This document shows positions 17,490 through 26,439 of a DNA stretch of 64,000 nt, piece after piece; positions within the stretch are counted from its first letter, which is position 1; every line of letters starts with the position of its first letter. This DNA is from ZC4RG30 sp035556135. Lineage in GTDB: Bacteria > Pseudomonadota > Gammaproteobacteria > Steroidobacterales > Steroidobacteraceae. The stretch covers positions 1,240,001 through 1,304,000 of the forward strand of contig DATMFO010000003.1 in the NCBI GenBank assembly GCA_035556135.1, given 5' to 3'. The notes below the pieces were generated by a model. The model had not been told where the DNA came from. It saw only the letters and a program-made list of their open reading frames with translations, and did no database searches. A program made the position numbers and the translations under genes.

Positions 17490-18839
17490 ATGAAACTTGG
17501 AAAATTCGCGCTGGGCCTGGGTGGTGTGGCCGCCCTGCTGGTGGGCGCACCGGTGTCTGGCGCCGACCTGCTGTCGGTGTATGAGCTGGCACTGCGCAAT
17601 GACCCGCAGATCCGCGAAGCCGATGCCACCCGGATGGCGCAGCGCCAGGCGCGTCCGCTGGCCATCGCCAACCTGCTGCCGGATCTCTCCGCATCCGCCG
17701 GCCGCACCCGCCGCTGGGGCACGCAGACCATCAATGGCCAAGCCCTGCCTGGTTCCGGTGATGGCTACAACACCACCGATGGCTGGAACCTCTCGATCAA
17801 CCAGACGCTGTTCTCCTGGCAGGAGTGGATGGCGCTGCGCACGGCCAGCAGCGAAGTGGCACAGGCCGAGGCCAACTTCATGGCGCAGGAGCAGGCGCTG
17901 GCCCAGCGCGTGGCGCAGCAGTACTTCGCCGTGCTCAACGCCCGCGACAACCTGGAGGCCATGGAGGCCGCACGCGATGCCATCACGCGCCAGCTGGAAC
18001 AGGCCGAGCAGCGCTTCGAGGTGGGTCTCATCGCCATCACCGACGTGCAGGATGCGCGCGCCGAGCGCGACGCCGCCAACGCGCAGGTGATCGGTGCGCG
18101 CCGCCAGCTCTCCAGCGCCGAGGAGCAGCTGCGCGCCACCATCGGCGAGCGTCCGGTGTCGCTCAATGAGCCCGCCGACGACATGCCACTGGTCTCGCCG
18201 AACCCGCAGTCGGAAGACGCCTGGGTGAATGCGGCGATGGAGCAGAACCTGTCGCTGATCTCCACGCGCCTGGCCGCCGACATCGCCCGCAACAATGTCA
18301 CCAGCTCCTTCGGCAGCTTCATGCCCAACGTGGGGCTGACGCTGGGCAAGTCGCGCAGCGAGGGGCTGGAAACCGATTCCATCAGCAACGGCAAGTCCGT
18401 CGCCCTGAACTTCAGCATGAACCTCAACGGCGCCGGCTACGGCAATGCCTCGCGCACCAAGCAGAGCCAGTACCAGTGGATCGCCGCGCGCGAGCGCCTG
18501 GAGCGCAGCTCGCGCGACACCGAGCGGCAGGCCCGCGACGCCTACCAGGGTGTGAACAGCGAGATCGAGCGTGTGCAGGCGCTGCGCTCCGCGGTGGAAT
18601 CCAGCCGCACGGCGCTGACCGCCACCGAGGCCGGCTACGAAGTGGGCACGCGCACCGCGGTCGATGTGCTCAACTCACGCCGCCTGCTGATCCAGGCCGA
18701 GACCAATTATTCGGCGGCCAAGTATTCCTACCTGAACAACCTGATCCAGCTGCGCCTGGCCGCCGGCGACCTCGATCGCAGCGTGATCGAGGAACTCAAC
18801 CGCTGGCTGACGGTGCCGACGGGAACAGGCGCGCAGTAA
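17490..18839 (+). CDS. tolC: TolC-family outer-membrane channel
   Basis: Outer-membrane efflux and type I secretion channel of 449 residues. A signal peptide ends near V-S-G-A-D-L-L-S-V-Y, the usual mature start. The two OEP repeats follow with long coiled-coil stretches, such as the A-R-D-A-I-T-R-Q-L-E-Q-A-E-Q-R-F-E-V-G-L-I-A-I-T-D region split here for clarity and the equivalent Y-E-V-G-T-R-T-A-V-D-V-L-N-S-R-R in the second half. It is the only TolC homologue in the window, so it is a candidate partner for the RND pump at 42.6-46.9 kb, which lacks its own outer-membrane gene. ATGs lie at 17481 and 17490; the second is nearer the signal peptide. Its last 44 bases overlap the 3' end of waaA on the other strand. 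Confidence 0.93.
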   Translation: MKLGKFALGLGGVAALLVGAPVSGADLLSVYELALRNDPQIREADATRMAQRQARPLAIANLLPDLSASAGRTRRWGTQTINGQALPGSGDGYNTTDGWNLSINQTLFSWQEWMALRTASSEVAQAEANFMAQEQALAQRVAQQYFAVLNARDNLEAMEAARDAITRQLEQAEQRFEVGLIAITDVQDARAERDAANAQVIGARRQLSSAEEQLRATIGERPVSLNEPADDMPLVSPNPQSEDAWVNAAMEQNLSLISTRLAADIARNNVTSSFGSFMPNVGLTLGKSRSEGLETDSISNGKSVALNFSMNLNGAGYGNASRTKQSQYQWIAARERLERSSRDTERQARDAYQGVNSEIERVQALRSAVESSRTALTATEAGYEVGTRTAVDVLNSRRLLIQAETNYSAAKYSYLNNLIQLRLAAGDLDRSVIEELNRWLTVPTGTGAQ

Positions 18840-20106
18840 GCAGCGCGCGGGTGTGCGCCGCGGCCCCGCGATGGGCTGCGACCGCCGCCGCAGCCTGGTC
18901 CCCGGCCTGCACTGCGGCCGCAGGATCATCCAGCCACGCGGCCAGCGCGGCGAGCAGTGACTCCACATCCCCCACCTGCACGGCGCCGCCACTGGCGAGC
19001 AGCGCGGCGGCCACGTCCGGCGCGCTGAATGTGGCCGGACCGGTGAGCACGGGCCTGGCCAGCGCCGCCGGTTCCAGCAGGTTGTGGCCACCCACGGGCA
19101 CCAGGCTGCCACCCACGAAGGCCACGTCGGCAGCGGCGTACCAGTCGAGGAGCACGCCCATCTGGTTGATCAGCACCACATCGGGTGCGGCAGCCGCCGC
19201 CGGGCGATCCCCTGCGGCAAGCGCGACCTGCCATCCATCGGCGGCAAGCCTGCGCGCCAAGCCGGCGAAGCGTTCCGGGTGACGCGGCGCGAAGGCCAGC
19301 AGTGGCGGCGTGGCAGCGCGCTGGCGCGCCACTTCCAGCAGCCGGCGATGGGCGTGCAGCAATAGTTCTTCCTCGCCGGGATGCGTGCTGCCGGCCACCC
19401 ACAGTGGTCGCCCTTGCGCCCAGCGCGCGCGAAGCGCCGCGCCCCGTGCCTGCAGGTCGGCATCCAGTGGAAGATCGAACTTGAGATTGCCGGTCACGCT
19501 CACCCGGTCTTCGGGCGCGCCCAGTTGCACCAGGCGGTTGCGATCAAGCTCCGACTGCGCGCCGATGGCGGCGAAGGCACGCACGGTGTCGCGCATCATG
19601 CCCGGCGCCCAGCGCCGGTAGCCGCGCAGCGAGCGCTCCGACAGCCGCGCGCTCACCAGCGCCAGCGCAATGCCGCGCGACTGCGCCCCGGCAATCAGAT
19701 TGGGCCACAGTTCCGTCTCGACGAGCACGGCCGCCGACGGACGGACCGCAGCGAGGAAACGACTCACGGCACCGGGCAGGTCCCAGCAGGCGGCCTGCAC
19801 GGTCACGCGCACATCGCGCGCAAACAGCGCGCGCGCGCGCGTGAGCCCGGTGGCCGTACCAACAGTGACCAGCATCGGCATGCGCAAGTCATGCAGCTGG
19901 CGATGCAGGGCCGACAGCGCGCGCAACTCGCCCACCGATGCCGCGTGCAGCCACAGGGGATGATCGCCGCGCGGCGCCTGGCGCCACGCCAGCCGCTCCG
20001 CCAGTGAACTGCGCAGTGCCGGCGTGCGCCAGCCCCGCCAGGCATTCCACAGCGCAGCGAATGGCAGCAGCAGGTAAAGCAGCAGCGAGTAGAGCCAGCG
20101 CGGCAT
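18796..20106 (-). CDS. waaA: 3-deoxy-D-manno-octulosonic acid (Kdo) transferase
   Basis: Glycosyltransferase of 436 residues that adds Kdo to lipid A precursor at the cytoplasmic face of the inner membrane. An N-terminal membrane anchor (residues about 3-20) is followed by H-A-A-S-V-G-E and V-L-V-E-T-E-L-W-P-N, which contains the catalytic Glu. The C-terminal half has F-A-P-R-H-P-E-R-F and F-V-G-G-S-L-V-P-V-G-G-H-N, typical of WaaA. The ATG at 20106 starts directly before the anchor and lies 11 bases after the kdkA stop; an upstream in-frame start would lie inside kdkA. Its 3' end overlaps the convergent tolC 3' end by 44 bp. Whether it adds one or two Kdo residues cannot be read, but the adjacent Kdo kinase suggests one. 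Confidence 0.94.
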   Translation of the reverse strand: MPRWLYSLLLYLLLPFAALWNAWRGWRTPALRSSLAERLAWRQAPRGDHPLWLHAASVGELRALSALHRQLHDLRMPMLVTVGTATGLTRARALFARDVRVTVQAACWDLPGAVSRFLAAVRPSAAVLVETELWPNLIAGAQSRGIALALVSARLSERSLRGYRRWAPGMMRDTVRAFAAIGAQSELDRNRLVQLGAPEDRVSVTGNLKFDLPLDADLQARGAALRARWAQGRPLWVAGSTHPGEEELLLHAHRRLLEVARQRAATPPLLAFAPRHPERFAGLARRLAADGWQVALAAGDRPAAAAAPDVVLINQMGVLLDWYAAADVAFVGGSLVPVGGHNLLEPAALARPVLTGPATFSAPDVAAALLASGGAVQVGDVESLLAALAAWLDDPAAAVQAGDQAAAAVAAHRGAAAHTRALLTARLFPSAPSASG

Positions 20107-20117
20107 GGCCCGTGAGG

Positions 20118-20924
20118 CTACTGCGGCTGGAACCAGGCCGTCACGAGGCACTGCCACTGCGTGTCATCGAAACGCCTTTCCGTGCGCTGGTCCTCCAGCC
20201 CATCCAGCGAGCGCCGCAGCCTTGCCAGGTTGGCATCGGCCCACAGTCCGGGCGAGCGCAGGTGCCGCGATTGCAGCAGCGCCTGTTCGCCGGTGTGCAC
20301 CCGCCCACGGCGCAGGCGCGCCTTGTCGAAGTCGATCAGGAATACCTCGTCCGTGCCGCGCAGCAGGATGTTGTGCGCGTTGAGGTCCGCGTGGTCCAGG
20401 CCCCAGTCATGGAAGCGGCGGATGGTGCGCCCGATCGCCGCCCAGGTGGGCAGACCCAGGTCTCCCTCGGCAAGGCAGGCAGCCAGCGTGCGGGTGTCAG
20501 GCAGGTATTCGGTGATGATGTCGGCCGTATATCCCAGGCCCGACTGCGCGTAGCGCACCGCCACGGGGCGCGGCACGGGCAGCTGGTCCGCGTGCAGCCG
20601 CAGGTTCAGCTTCAGCTCCGCCAGCGGCCGCGTGCGCGGCTCGCCCAGCCACAGGTAACGCTCGGCACTCAGCGCGGCGATGAGTCCGCCGCGCAGGTAA
20701 TGGCGCAAGAGGTAGCGCCGCCCCTCGCATTCGAAGCCGATGGCCGCACCGCGCCCGGTGTGGCGCGCGATGACGGCGCCACGGGACACCCAGTGCTGGG
20801 GATGGAACCAGTCGAAGGTGACCGGCGCGCTGGTGGCGGCATTGACGAAGCAGGCGCCCTGCCAGCCCGGGCCGCGCACCGCAGTGCGCAGCAGCCGGAG
20901 CGGTGCATCGGCGGAGGCGCTCAA
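20118..20924 (-). CDS. kdkA: 3-deoxy-D-manno-octulosonic acid kinase
   Basis: Kinase-fold protein of 268 residues of the KdkA/WaaP group, which phosphorylates Kdo in the inner core of lipopolysaccharide. The catalytic loop is D-H-A-D-L-N-A-H-N-I-L-L and the metal-binding motif is F-L-I-D-F-D-K. A nucleotide-binding lysine region is less clear, as usual in this family. No ATG fits the start: the best choice is TTG at 20924, which overlaps the stop of the zinc-finger gene (TTGA); a GTG at 20879 is the alternative. Position immediately before waaA supports the role. Expression is likely coupled to the upstream small gene. Confidence 0.88.
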   Translation of the reverse strand: MSASADAPLRLLRTAVRGPGWQGACFVNAATSAPVTFDWFHPQHWVSRGAVIARHTGRGAAIGFECEGRRYLLRHYLRGGLIAALSAERYLWLGEPRTRPLAELKLNLRLHADQLPVPRPVAVRYAQSGLGYTADIITEYLPDTRTLAACLAEGDLGLPTWAAIGRTIRRFHDWGLDHADLNAHNILLRGTDEVFLIDFDKARLRRGRVHTGEQALLQSRHLRSPGLWADANLARLRRSLDGLEDQRTERRFDDTQWQCLVTAWFQPQ

Positions 20925-21115
20925 CGGCGCAGGGTGAACTCGGCGCCGCAGTACGGGCACTTGGCGCTGCCGGTCTGCTCGATCGGCAGGTACACCCGTG
21001 GATGGGAATTCCACAGGCTCATCTGCGGCATCGGGCAGGACAGCGGCAGGTCGGCGGCTTCGACCTCGTAGGTCTTGGAGGCGTTGGCTTGCAGCAGGGA
21101 GGCAGGTTGCGACAT
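20921..21115 (-). CDS. CHCC-type zinc-finger protein
   Basis: Small protein of 64 residues matching the zf-CHCC family. A Cys in L-P-L-S-C-P-M-P, the His in L-W-N-S-H-P-R-V-Y-L and the pair in K-C-P-Y-C-G-A-E-F make a C-H-C-C zinc site. The bacterial family is related to the mitochondrial complex I subunit NDUFS6, and its role in bacteria is not settled. The ATG at 21115 lies eight bases after the glnE stop. It forms a tight series glnE, zf-CHCC, kdkA, waaA on this strand, with a 4-base overlap to kdkA. Confidence 0.88.
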   Translation of the reverse strand: MSQPASLLQANASKTYEVEAADLPLSCPMPQMSLWNSHPRVYLPIEQTGSAKCPYCGAEFTLRR

Positions 21116-21123
21116 GGCGGGGA

Positions 21124-23985
21124 TTATACGGACTCGCCCATGGTGGCGCGCCAGATGGCAGCCACCGCCTCGCGTTCGGCGGCAAACTCCCCGGCCGGCA
21201 CCACATTGCCCCGCCCCTCCAGCGAGTTGCGGTGGGCCGCCACCCGGTAGAGCTGGTAGGCGCGCACCAGCACGTCCACGGACTGCTGCGGCACCAGTGC
21301 CGCGGAGGCCAGGGATTCCAGCTGGCGGATGGTGTCGGGAAAGTGCACCACGGGAGGGTACCCTGCGGCCTGCTGCAGGGCCCAGTACTGCGCCAGGAAC
21401 TCGATGTCGGCAATGCCGCCGCGGTCCTGCTTCAGGTCGACCTGCCCCTCCTTCGCCGATGAGAGCTCGCGGCGCATGCGCTCGCGCATTTCCGCCACCT
21501 TCGCCTTCAGGTCTTCGCGGCGCACGGCATCGCGCAGCACCTCGGTGCGCACCGCCTCGATGCGCTCGCGCAGCGAGGCATCGCCGGCCACGGCGCGTGC
21601 ATGCAGCAGCGCCTGGTGTTCCCAGGTCCAGGCCTCCTCGAACTGGTAGCGCCGGAAGGCCTCGATGCTGGTGACCAGCATGCCGCCCTTGCCGGATGGC
21701 CTGAGCCGCACATCCACCTCGTACAGCCGGCCCGCCGCCGAATGCATGGTGAGCAGGTGGATCAGCCGCTGCGCGTAGCGCAGGAAGAACACCTGGTTGT
21801 CCACCGGACCGGCCGCATCGGTTTCCTGCTGCTCGCCCGTGCTGTCATGCAGGAACACCAGGTCCAGGTCCGACCCGTAACCCAGCTCGAAACCGCCCAG
21901 CTTGCCGTAGCCCAGCGCCGCGATCCGCACGGCACGGCGTCCGCCGGCATCGGTGCAGCAAGGCGCGCCCAGCTGCGCGCTCATCTGCTGCAGGGCCAGC
22001 GCCATGGTGTGCTCGAGGATGAGCACGGCAATGTCGGTGAGGCGGTCGCTCACCTGCATCAAGGGCAGGCGCCCTGAGAGATCAGCCAGCGCGACCCGGA
22101 ACACCGCCGCCTGCTTGAAGCGCGCCAGCGCCTCGACCTCGCGCTCCACGTCATCGGCCGGCACATCGGCCAGGCGCTGGCGCATTTCCTCCGCCAGTGC
22201 GGCGATGTCGGGAAGCGCCACCTTCCAGCGCTCATCGAGCAGTTCATCCAGCAGCGCCGGATTGCGCGCCAGCTGGCCGGCGAGGAAGTCACCGCGCCGG
22301 CAGGCCTCCAGCAGTTCGGTGCGCGCGCCGCGGTTCTCCACCAGCAGCGAGAAGTAAGCCGAACGCTGGCCGATCGCCTCGATCACGCTGAAGACGCGCT
22401 TCAGGGTATCCGGCTCGCGCGCGGCACCTGTGTCGGCGAGCAGCAGCTCCAGCAGGGTCTTCAGCCGGCGACGGCCGGTTTCGTCCAGGCGCCTGAGGCG
22501 CGAGCCGCCGACCAGCTCGGCCAGCTGTGCCAGCAGGGCCTCGCCATCACGGCAGCAGCGGCCCAGCTGCTCGCGCAGTGGACCGCGCGCGAGGCCCGGC
22601 TCCCACAGCGGCGCCAGGTCCAGCTCCACCTCCGGCGTCGCGCCCGCCTCGCTGAACAGCGCTGCGAAATGCACGGCCACGCGGCCGCGCTGCGCGGCGA
22701 GGGCGGCCTGCATCGCGGCGGTATCGGCAAAGCCGGCCGCGCGGCTGATGCGTTCCAGCGCCAGCGGATCGGAAGGCAGCTCATGGGTTTGCTGGTCGGC
22801 AAGCATCTGCACCAGATTCTCGAGCCTGCGCAGCAGGTCATAGGCAGCCTGCAGTTCCTGCACCGCCTCTGCCGGCAGCAGCTTCGCTCCGCCCAGCCGC
22901 GGCAGCACCGTGAGCAGCGAGGGCTCGCGCAGGTGGCCGTCCTGGCCACCGCGCACCAGCTGGAAGGCCTGCACGATGAACTCGATCTCGCGGATGCCGC
23001 CGACGCCCAGCTTCAGGCTGGCTGCGCGATCCCGTCGCTGCACGTCGCGCGCGATCAGCCCCTTCATTTCGCGCAGCGCCTCGAACACACCGAAGTCCAG
23101 GTAACGGCGGTACACGAAGGGCCGCAGCACCTGCTGGCGCACGGGTTCGAACAGCGCGGCGCCGGTGATCGCGCGGGCCTTCACGTAGGCATAACGTTCC
23201 CAGTCGCGACCATGGGCCGAGAGATAGTCCTCGAAAAAGGTGAAGCTGGCCGCCAGCGGGCCGCTGTCGCCGAAGGGCCGCAGGCGCATGTCCACGCGGA
23301 ACACGAAGCCATCCTCGGTGCCTGCATCCAGCAGCCGGATCAAGAGGCGACTCTGCCGCGTGTAGTACTCCTCCACCGCCAGCGGCGCCGCGCCATCGGT
23401 CTCTCCCTCGCCGGTGGGGTAGAGGAACACAAGGTCGACGTCGGAGGAAAAATTCAGCTCGCTGCCGCCGAGTTTGCCCATGCCGAGCACCACCAGTTCG
23501 CCCGCCTCGGCGGGCGGATGCCCATGGCGCGGGGCCAGCAGCTGCGCAGCGATCTGCGTGGCTGCGGCGATGGCCGCATCCGCAAACCAGGAAGTCTCGC
23601 GCAGCGTCTGGTGCAGGCTGGCCGTGCCGGCCAGGTCACGCCACACCAGCCGCAGCATCTCGCGCCGGCGCAGCAGGCGCAGGGCCCGCATGCAGGCGGC
23701 TTCGCCGGCAGCAGCAGCCACCGATGCCGCCACCAGGGCATGGAAATCGGCCGCCTCGCGCGGCTTGTGCAGGCTGCCCTCATCCAGCAGGGTCTCCAGC
23801 AGCGCGTCCTCGCGCAGCAGCGTGGCGAAGGCGAAATCGCTGCCGGCCAGCACCGCCGCCGCCTCTGCCGCCAGCGCGGGCGTGGCTTCGACCAGTGCCG
23901 CCGTGCGCGCAGCGCGTTCCCGCAGCTCCGCGAACCTGGCCTGCACCAGCGCCGCCACGTCCTCAGAGCTCAATGACACCGCCAT
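21124..23985 (-). CDS. glnE: Bifunctional glutamine synthetase adenylyltransferase/deadenylyltransferase
   Basis: GlnE controls glutamine synthetase by adding AMP to it or removing it, in response to glutamine and PII. The protein has 953 residues with the two nucleotidyltransferase domains typical of the family. The N-terminal, deadenylylating domain has G-K-L-G-G-S-E-L-N-F-S-S-D-V-D-L; the C-terminal, adenylylating domain has G-K-L-G-G-F-E-L-G-Y-G-S-D-L-D-L. Both keep the metal-binding D-x-D. The ATG at 23985 is chosen by family length; it lies 23 bases inside the 3' end of the upstream SDR gene, so translation may be coupled. GTG 23979 or TTG 23973 are alternatives. It is followed by the zinc-finger gene after eight bases. 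Confidence 0.95.
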   Translation of the reverse strand: MAVSLSSEDVAALVQARFAELRERAARTAALVEATPALAAEAAAVLAGSDFAFATLLREDALLETLLDEGSLHKPREAADFHALVAASVAAAAGEAACMRALRLLRRREMLRLVWRDLAGTASLHQTLRETSWFADAAIAAATQIAAQLLAPRHGHPPAEAGELVVLGMGKLGGSELNFSSDVDLVFLYPTGEGETDGAAPLAVEEYYTRQSRLLIRLLDAGTEDGFVFRVDMRLRPFGDSGPLAASFTFFEDYLSAHGRDWERYAYVKARAITGAALFEPVRQQVLRPFVYRRYLDFGVFEALREMKGLIARDVQRRDRAASLKLGVGGIREIEFIVQAFQLVRGGQDGHLREPSLLTVLPRLGGAKLLPAEAVQELQAAYDLLRRLENLVQMLADQQTHELPSDPLALERISRAAGFADTAAMQAALAAQRGRVAVHFAALFSEAGATPEVELDLAPLWEPGLARGPLREQLGRCCRDGEALLAQLAELVGGSRLRRLDETGRRRLKTLLELLLADTGAAREPDTLKRVFSVIEAIGQRSAYFSLLVENRGARTELLEACRRGDFLAGQLARNPALLDELLDERWKVALPDIAALAEEMRQRLADVPADDVEREVEALARFKQAAVFRVALADLSGRLPLMQVSDRLTDIAVLILEHTMALALQQMSAQLGAPCCTDAGGRRAVRIAALGYGKLGGFELGYGSDLDLVFLHDSTGEQQETDAAGPVDNQVFFLRYAQRLIHLLTMHSAAGRLYEVDVRLRPSGKGGMLVTSIEAFRRYQFEEAWTWEHQALLHARAVAGDASLRERIEAVRTEVLRDAVRREDLKAKVAEMRERMRRELSSAKEGQVDLKQDRGGIADIEFLAQYWALQQAAGYPPVVHFPDTIRQLESLASAALVPQQSVDVLVRAYQLYRVAAHRNSLEGRGNVVPAGEFAAEREAVAAIWRATMGESV

Positions 23986-24712
23986 CGACGAAGAGGTCCA
24001 CGCCAGTGATGAAACTGGCTTCATCAGAGCTGAGGAACAGCACGGCGCGCGCGATCTCCTCCGGCGTGCCCATGCGCTTCATCGGCGTATTGGCAATCAT
24101 CATCTGGCGCAGCGCATCCGCAGCCTTCTCGTCCATGCCCGGATTGCGGTACAGGATCGGCGTCTCGGTGGGGCCCGGGCTCACCATGTTCACGCGGATG
24201 CCCTGTGCCACCAGTTCCACCGCCAGGATGCGCACCACGGCCCTGAGCCCGGCCTTGGAGGCCGCATAGACCACATTGGCCGGCGCGGCCAGCTGGCTGC
24301 CGATGGAGCCGGTGAACACGACGGACCCGCCCCGCCCCATCAGCGGCAGGATCTTCTGCGCGGCGAAGAAGCAGCCGCGCAGGTTCACGTCATGCACCTG
24401 GTCCCACATCTGCGGCGTCACCGCGGCAACTGGCGCAAAGCCGCCCACGCCCGCGTTCACGAACAGCACGTCGACGCGGCCGTGACGCTGGCGCAGCTGC
24501 GCGGCCACCGCGTCGGTGCTGGCGGGATCGCTGATATCCGCCTGCAGGGCCAGCGTACCCGGTCCGATCTCATCGGCCACCGCCGCCAGGGTCCGCGGAT
24601 CGCGACCGGTGACGGCCACGGTGGCACCCTCGGCAGCGTACGCCAGCGCTGCGGCGCGGCCGATGCCGCTGTTGCCGCCGATCACCAGCACGATGCGGTT
24701 GGAGAATCGCAC
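23963..24712 (-). CDS. Short-chain dehydrogenase/reductase
   Basis: Classical SDR of 249 residues. The NAD(P)-binding motif is G-G-N-S-G-I-G at about 12-18, N-A-G lies at about 88-90, the catalytic Ser is in F-T-G-S-I-G-S and the active pair is Y-A-A-S-K. The C-terminus ends in V-D-L-F-V-D-G-G. An Arg at the end of strand 2 (V-T-G-R-D) suggests NADP(H), an inference. Substrate unknown. The start is GTG at 24712. The gene follows the NTF2-like gene by eight bases and its 3' end overlaps glnE, so the three may be one transcript. Confidence 0.9.
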   Translation of the reverse strand: MRFSNRIVLVIGGNSGIGRAAALAYAAEGATVAVTGRDPRTLAAVADEIGPGTLALQADISDPASTDAVAAQLRQRHGRVDVLFVNAGVGGFAPVAAVTPQMWDQVHDVNLRGCFFAAQKILPLMGRGGSVVFTGSIGSQLAAPANVVYAASKAGLRAVVRILAVELVAQGIRVNMVSPGPTETPILYRNPGMDEKAADALRQMMIANTPMKRMGTPEEIARAVLFLSSDEASFITGVDLFVDGGVIEL

Positions 24713-24720
24713 GCGGGCGC

Positions 24721-25110
24721 TCAGAAAATCGGCAGCGTGTTGACGGGATTCAGCGGCACTTCCATCAGCACATCCCAGTGCTCGGCCACCATGCCATCGG
24801 CGACGCGGAAGATGTCCACCACCGCCAGGCCCGGGTCACCCGGATGGCGCATCACATGCGTGTGGCAGATCACATGGTCACCATCGACGAAGCTGCGCTT
24901 CACGTGCGTCACGGCCTCCGGGGACTGGCGCCGCACCACATCGAGGAACTCCTTCAGCGCCTCGCGCCCCGGCGGCGCAAGCGAGCTGTGCTGCACGTAG
25001 TCGGGAGCGATGTAGCGGTCCACCTGCGAGGAATCCAGGGGCACCAGCACGTCCCGGTACATGGCCAGCACCAGGTCGAGATTGCGTTGTTCGTCCGTCG
25101 TGCGCGCCAT
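24721..25110 (-). CDS. SnoaL/NTF2-like protein
   Basis: Protein of 129 residues with the SnoaL-like polyketide-cyclase fold. The opening L-V-L-A-M-Y-R-D-V-L is followed by Y-I-A-P-D-Y-V-Q-H-S and E-A-L-K-E-F, and later R-V-A-D-G-M-V-A-E-H-W-D-V, all typical of the group. These small cone-shaped proteins act as cyclases, isomerases or dehydratases, or only bind ligands. The substrate is unknown. Linkage to an SDR suggests a short oxidoreductive module. The ATG at 25110 has a good GGGAGG site upstream. Confidence 0.85.
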   Translation of the reverse strand: MARTTDEQRNLDLVLAMYRDVLVPLDSSQVDRYIAPDYVQHSSLAPPGREALKEFLDVVRRQSPEAVTHVKRSFVDGDHVICHTHVMRHPGDPGLAVVDIFRVADGMVAEHWDVLMEVPLNPVNTLPIF

Positions 25111-25176
25111 CGGTTCCCTCCCGCGAGCGGAGGATTCTCGCCCAGACCTGCGCCAAACGACAGCCTCGCGCGAGGA

Positions 25177-26274
25177 TCAGGGACGCAGCGGCAGGCCCAG
25201 CGCCCTGGCCACGGGCTCGCTGCGCACCTCCCCGTCGGCGATGTTGAGCCCGCGCCGGAAATGCGGATCGGATGAAAGCGCGCGGGCCACGCCCTGGTCG
25301 GCCAGCGCGCGGATGTACGGCAGCGTCGCATGCGTGAGCGCGGCGGTGGAGGTGCGCGGCACGGCACCGGGCATGTTGGTGACGCAGTAATGCACCACGC
25401 CGCTTTCCACGAATGTGGGGGCATCGTGGCTGGTGGGCCGGCTGGTCTCGAAGCAGCCGCCCTGGTCAATGGCGATGTCCACCAGCACCGCGCCCGGCCG
25501 CATGCCCGCCACCATTTCGCGGGTGACCAGCCGCGGCGCGGCTTCGCCGCGGATCAGCACCGAACCGATCACCACGTCGGCCGACTGCACCAGCCGCTCC
25601 ACTGCATCGCGCGTGGAATACTCGGTCTTCAGCGCGGTGCCGAACTCCGCGGCCAGCTGGCGCAGGCGTGGCAGCGAGCGATCAACCACCGTGACGTCAG
25701 CGCCTGACCCCAGTGCCATGCGCGCGGCATGACTGCCAGCCACACCGCCACCCAGCACCACCACGCGCGCGGGCGCGATGCCCGGCACACCGCCGAGCAG
25801 GAGCCCTGCTCCCTCCTGCGCCTTCATCAGGCAGTGTGCGGCCACGGGCACCGACATGCGGCCGGCAATCTCGCTCATGGGCGCAAGCAGCGGCAGGCTG
25901 CCATCCGCTGCGGTGATGGTTTCGTAGGCGATGGCCGTGGCACCGGAGGCCATCAGGTTCTCTGCCTGCGCGCGATCGGCGGCGAGATGCAGGTAGGTGA
26001 ACAGTGTCTGTCCGGAACGCAGCCGCTGGCATTCCTCCGGCTGCGGCTCTTTCACCTTGACGATGAGCTCGGCCGTGGCGAAGAGCGCTGATACATCGGT
26101 CTCGATTCGTGCCCCGGCAGTGACGTACCGGGCATCTATATACCCCGCACCCTCGCCTGCACCGGACTCGACGATGACTTCGTGGCCCGCCGACACCAGC
26201 TCGCGGACACCGGATGGCGTCAACGCAACACGGTACTCACGGTTCTTCACTTCACGCGGCACACCGATCAGCAT
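25177..26274 (-). CDS. ald: Alanine dehydrogenase
   Basis: NAD-dependent alanine dehydrogenase (365 residues) interconverting L-alanine and pyruvate plus ammonia. The N-terminus M-L-I-G-V-P-R-E-V-K-N-R-E-Y-R-V-A is diagnostic. The substrate-site K-V-K-E-P-Q near 75 and the catalytic His in T-Y-L-H-L-A are present, as is the NAD-binding V-L-G-G-G-V-A-G. The ATG at 26274 has a strong GGAGGG site. No clear promoter lies in the 54 bases between it and a terminator on the same strand, so expression probably depends on read-through of the structured RNA at 26329-26433. Confidence 0.94.
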   Translation of the reverse strand: MLIGVPREVKNREYRVALTPSGVRELVSAGHEVIVESGAGEGAGYIDARYVTAGARIETDVSALFATAELIVKVKEPQPEECQRLRSGQTLFTYLHLAADRAQAENLMASGATAIAYETITAADGSLPLLAPMSEIAGRMSVPVAAHCLMKAQEGAGLLLGGVPGIAPARVVVLGGGVAGSHAARMALGSGADVTVVDRSLPRLRQLAAEFGTALKTEYSTRDAVERLVQSADVVIGSVLIRGEAAPRLVTREMVAGMRPGAVLVDIAIDQGGCFETSRPTSHDAPTFVESGVVHYCVTNMPGAVPRTSTAALTHATLPYIRALADQGVARALSSDPHFRRGLNIADGEVRSEPVARALGLPLRP

Positions 26275-26328
26275 GGGTCCCTCCAGGCGCCCATGATTTC
26301 GAGACGCCACGTCCCGGATGCGTGGATC

Positions 26329-26358
26329 AAAAAAAAAGCCCCGACCGAAGTCGGGGCT
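26329..26358 (-). terminator. Rho-independent terminator before ald
   Basis: Stem AGCCCCGAC/GTCGGGGCT (26350-26358 with 26337-26345) closes a TTCG loop and is followed by a nine-base T tract on the minus strand (26337-26329). It ends 54 bases before the ald ATG and also lies downstream of lysR. Confidence 0.92.
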
Positions 26359-26433
26359 AAAATATAACGTGGAAACGGGGGGTCTTGTTCCACGACTATC
26401 GAGACGCGAGAGGTGAAATCACCATCGCTCTCG
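26329..26433 (-). ncRNA. Candidate regulatory RNA or attenuated leader upstream of ald
   Basis: From a predicted start near 26433 the transcript would fold into three hairpins. The first (26407-26433) is an interrupted stem CGAGAG/CTCTCG with inner GTGA/TCAC. The second (26368-26394) has a 7-bp stem CGTGGAA/TTCCACG and a 13-base loop containing six consecutive C residues. The third is a 9-bp terminator stem with a cUUCGg tetraloop and a nine-U tail. The C-rich loop contains CCCCG, which could pair with CGGGG in the terminator 3' arm, so an antiterminated fold is possible. It lies between lysR and ald, both on this strand. It may act in cis on ald or as a small RNA with a C-rich seed. It matches no RNA family I recognise. 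Confidence 0.6.
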
Positions 26434-26439
26434 GAAGGA

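Noticed and set aside
26329..26433. Glycine riboswitch as the identity of the ald leader
   Set aside because: I could not find the conserved glycine-aptamer core sequences; only generic hairpins and a terminator are visible.
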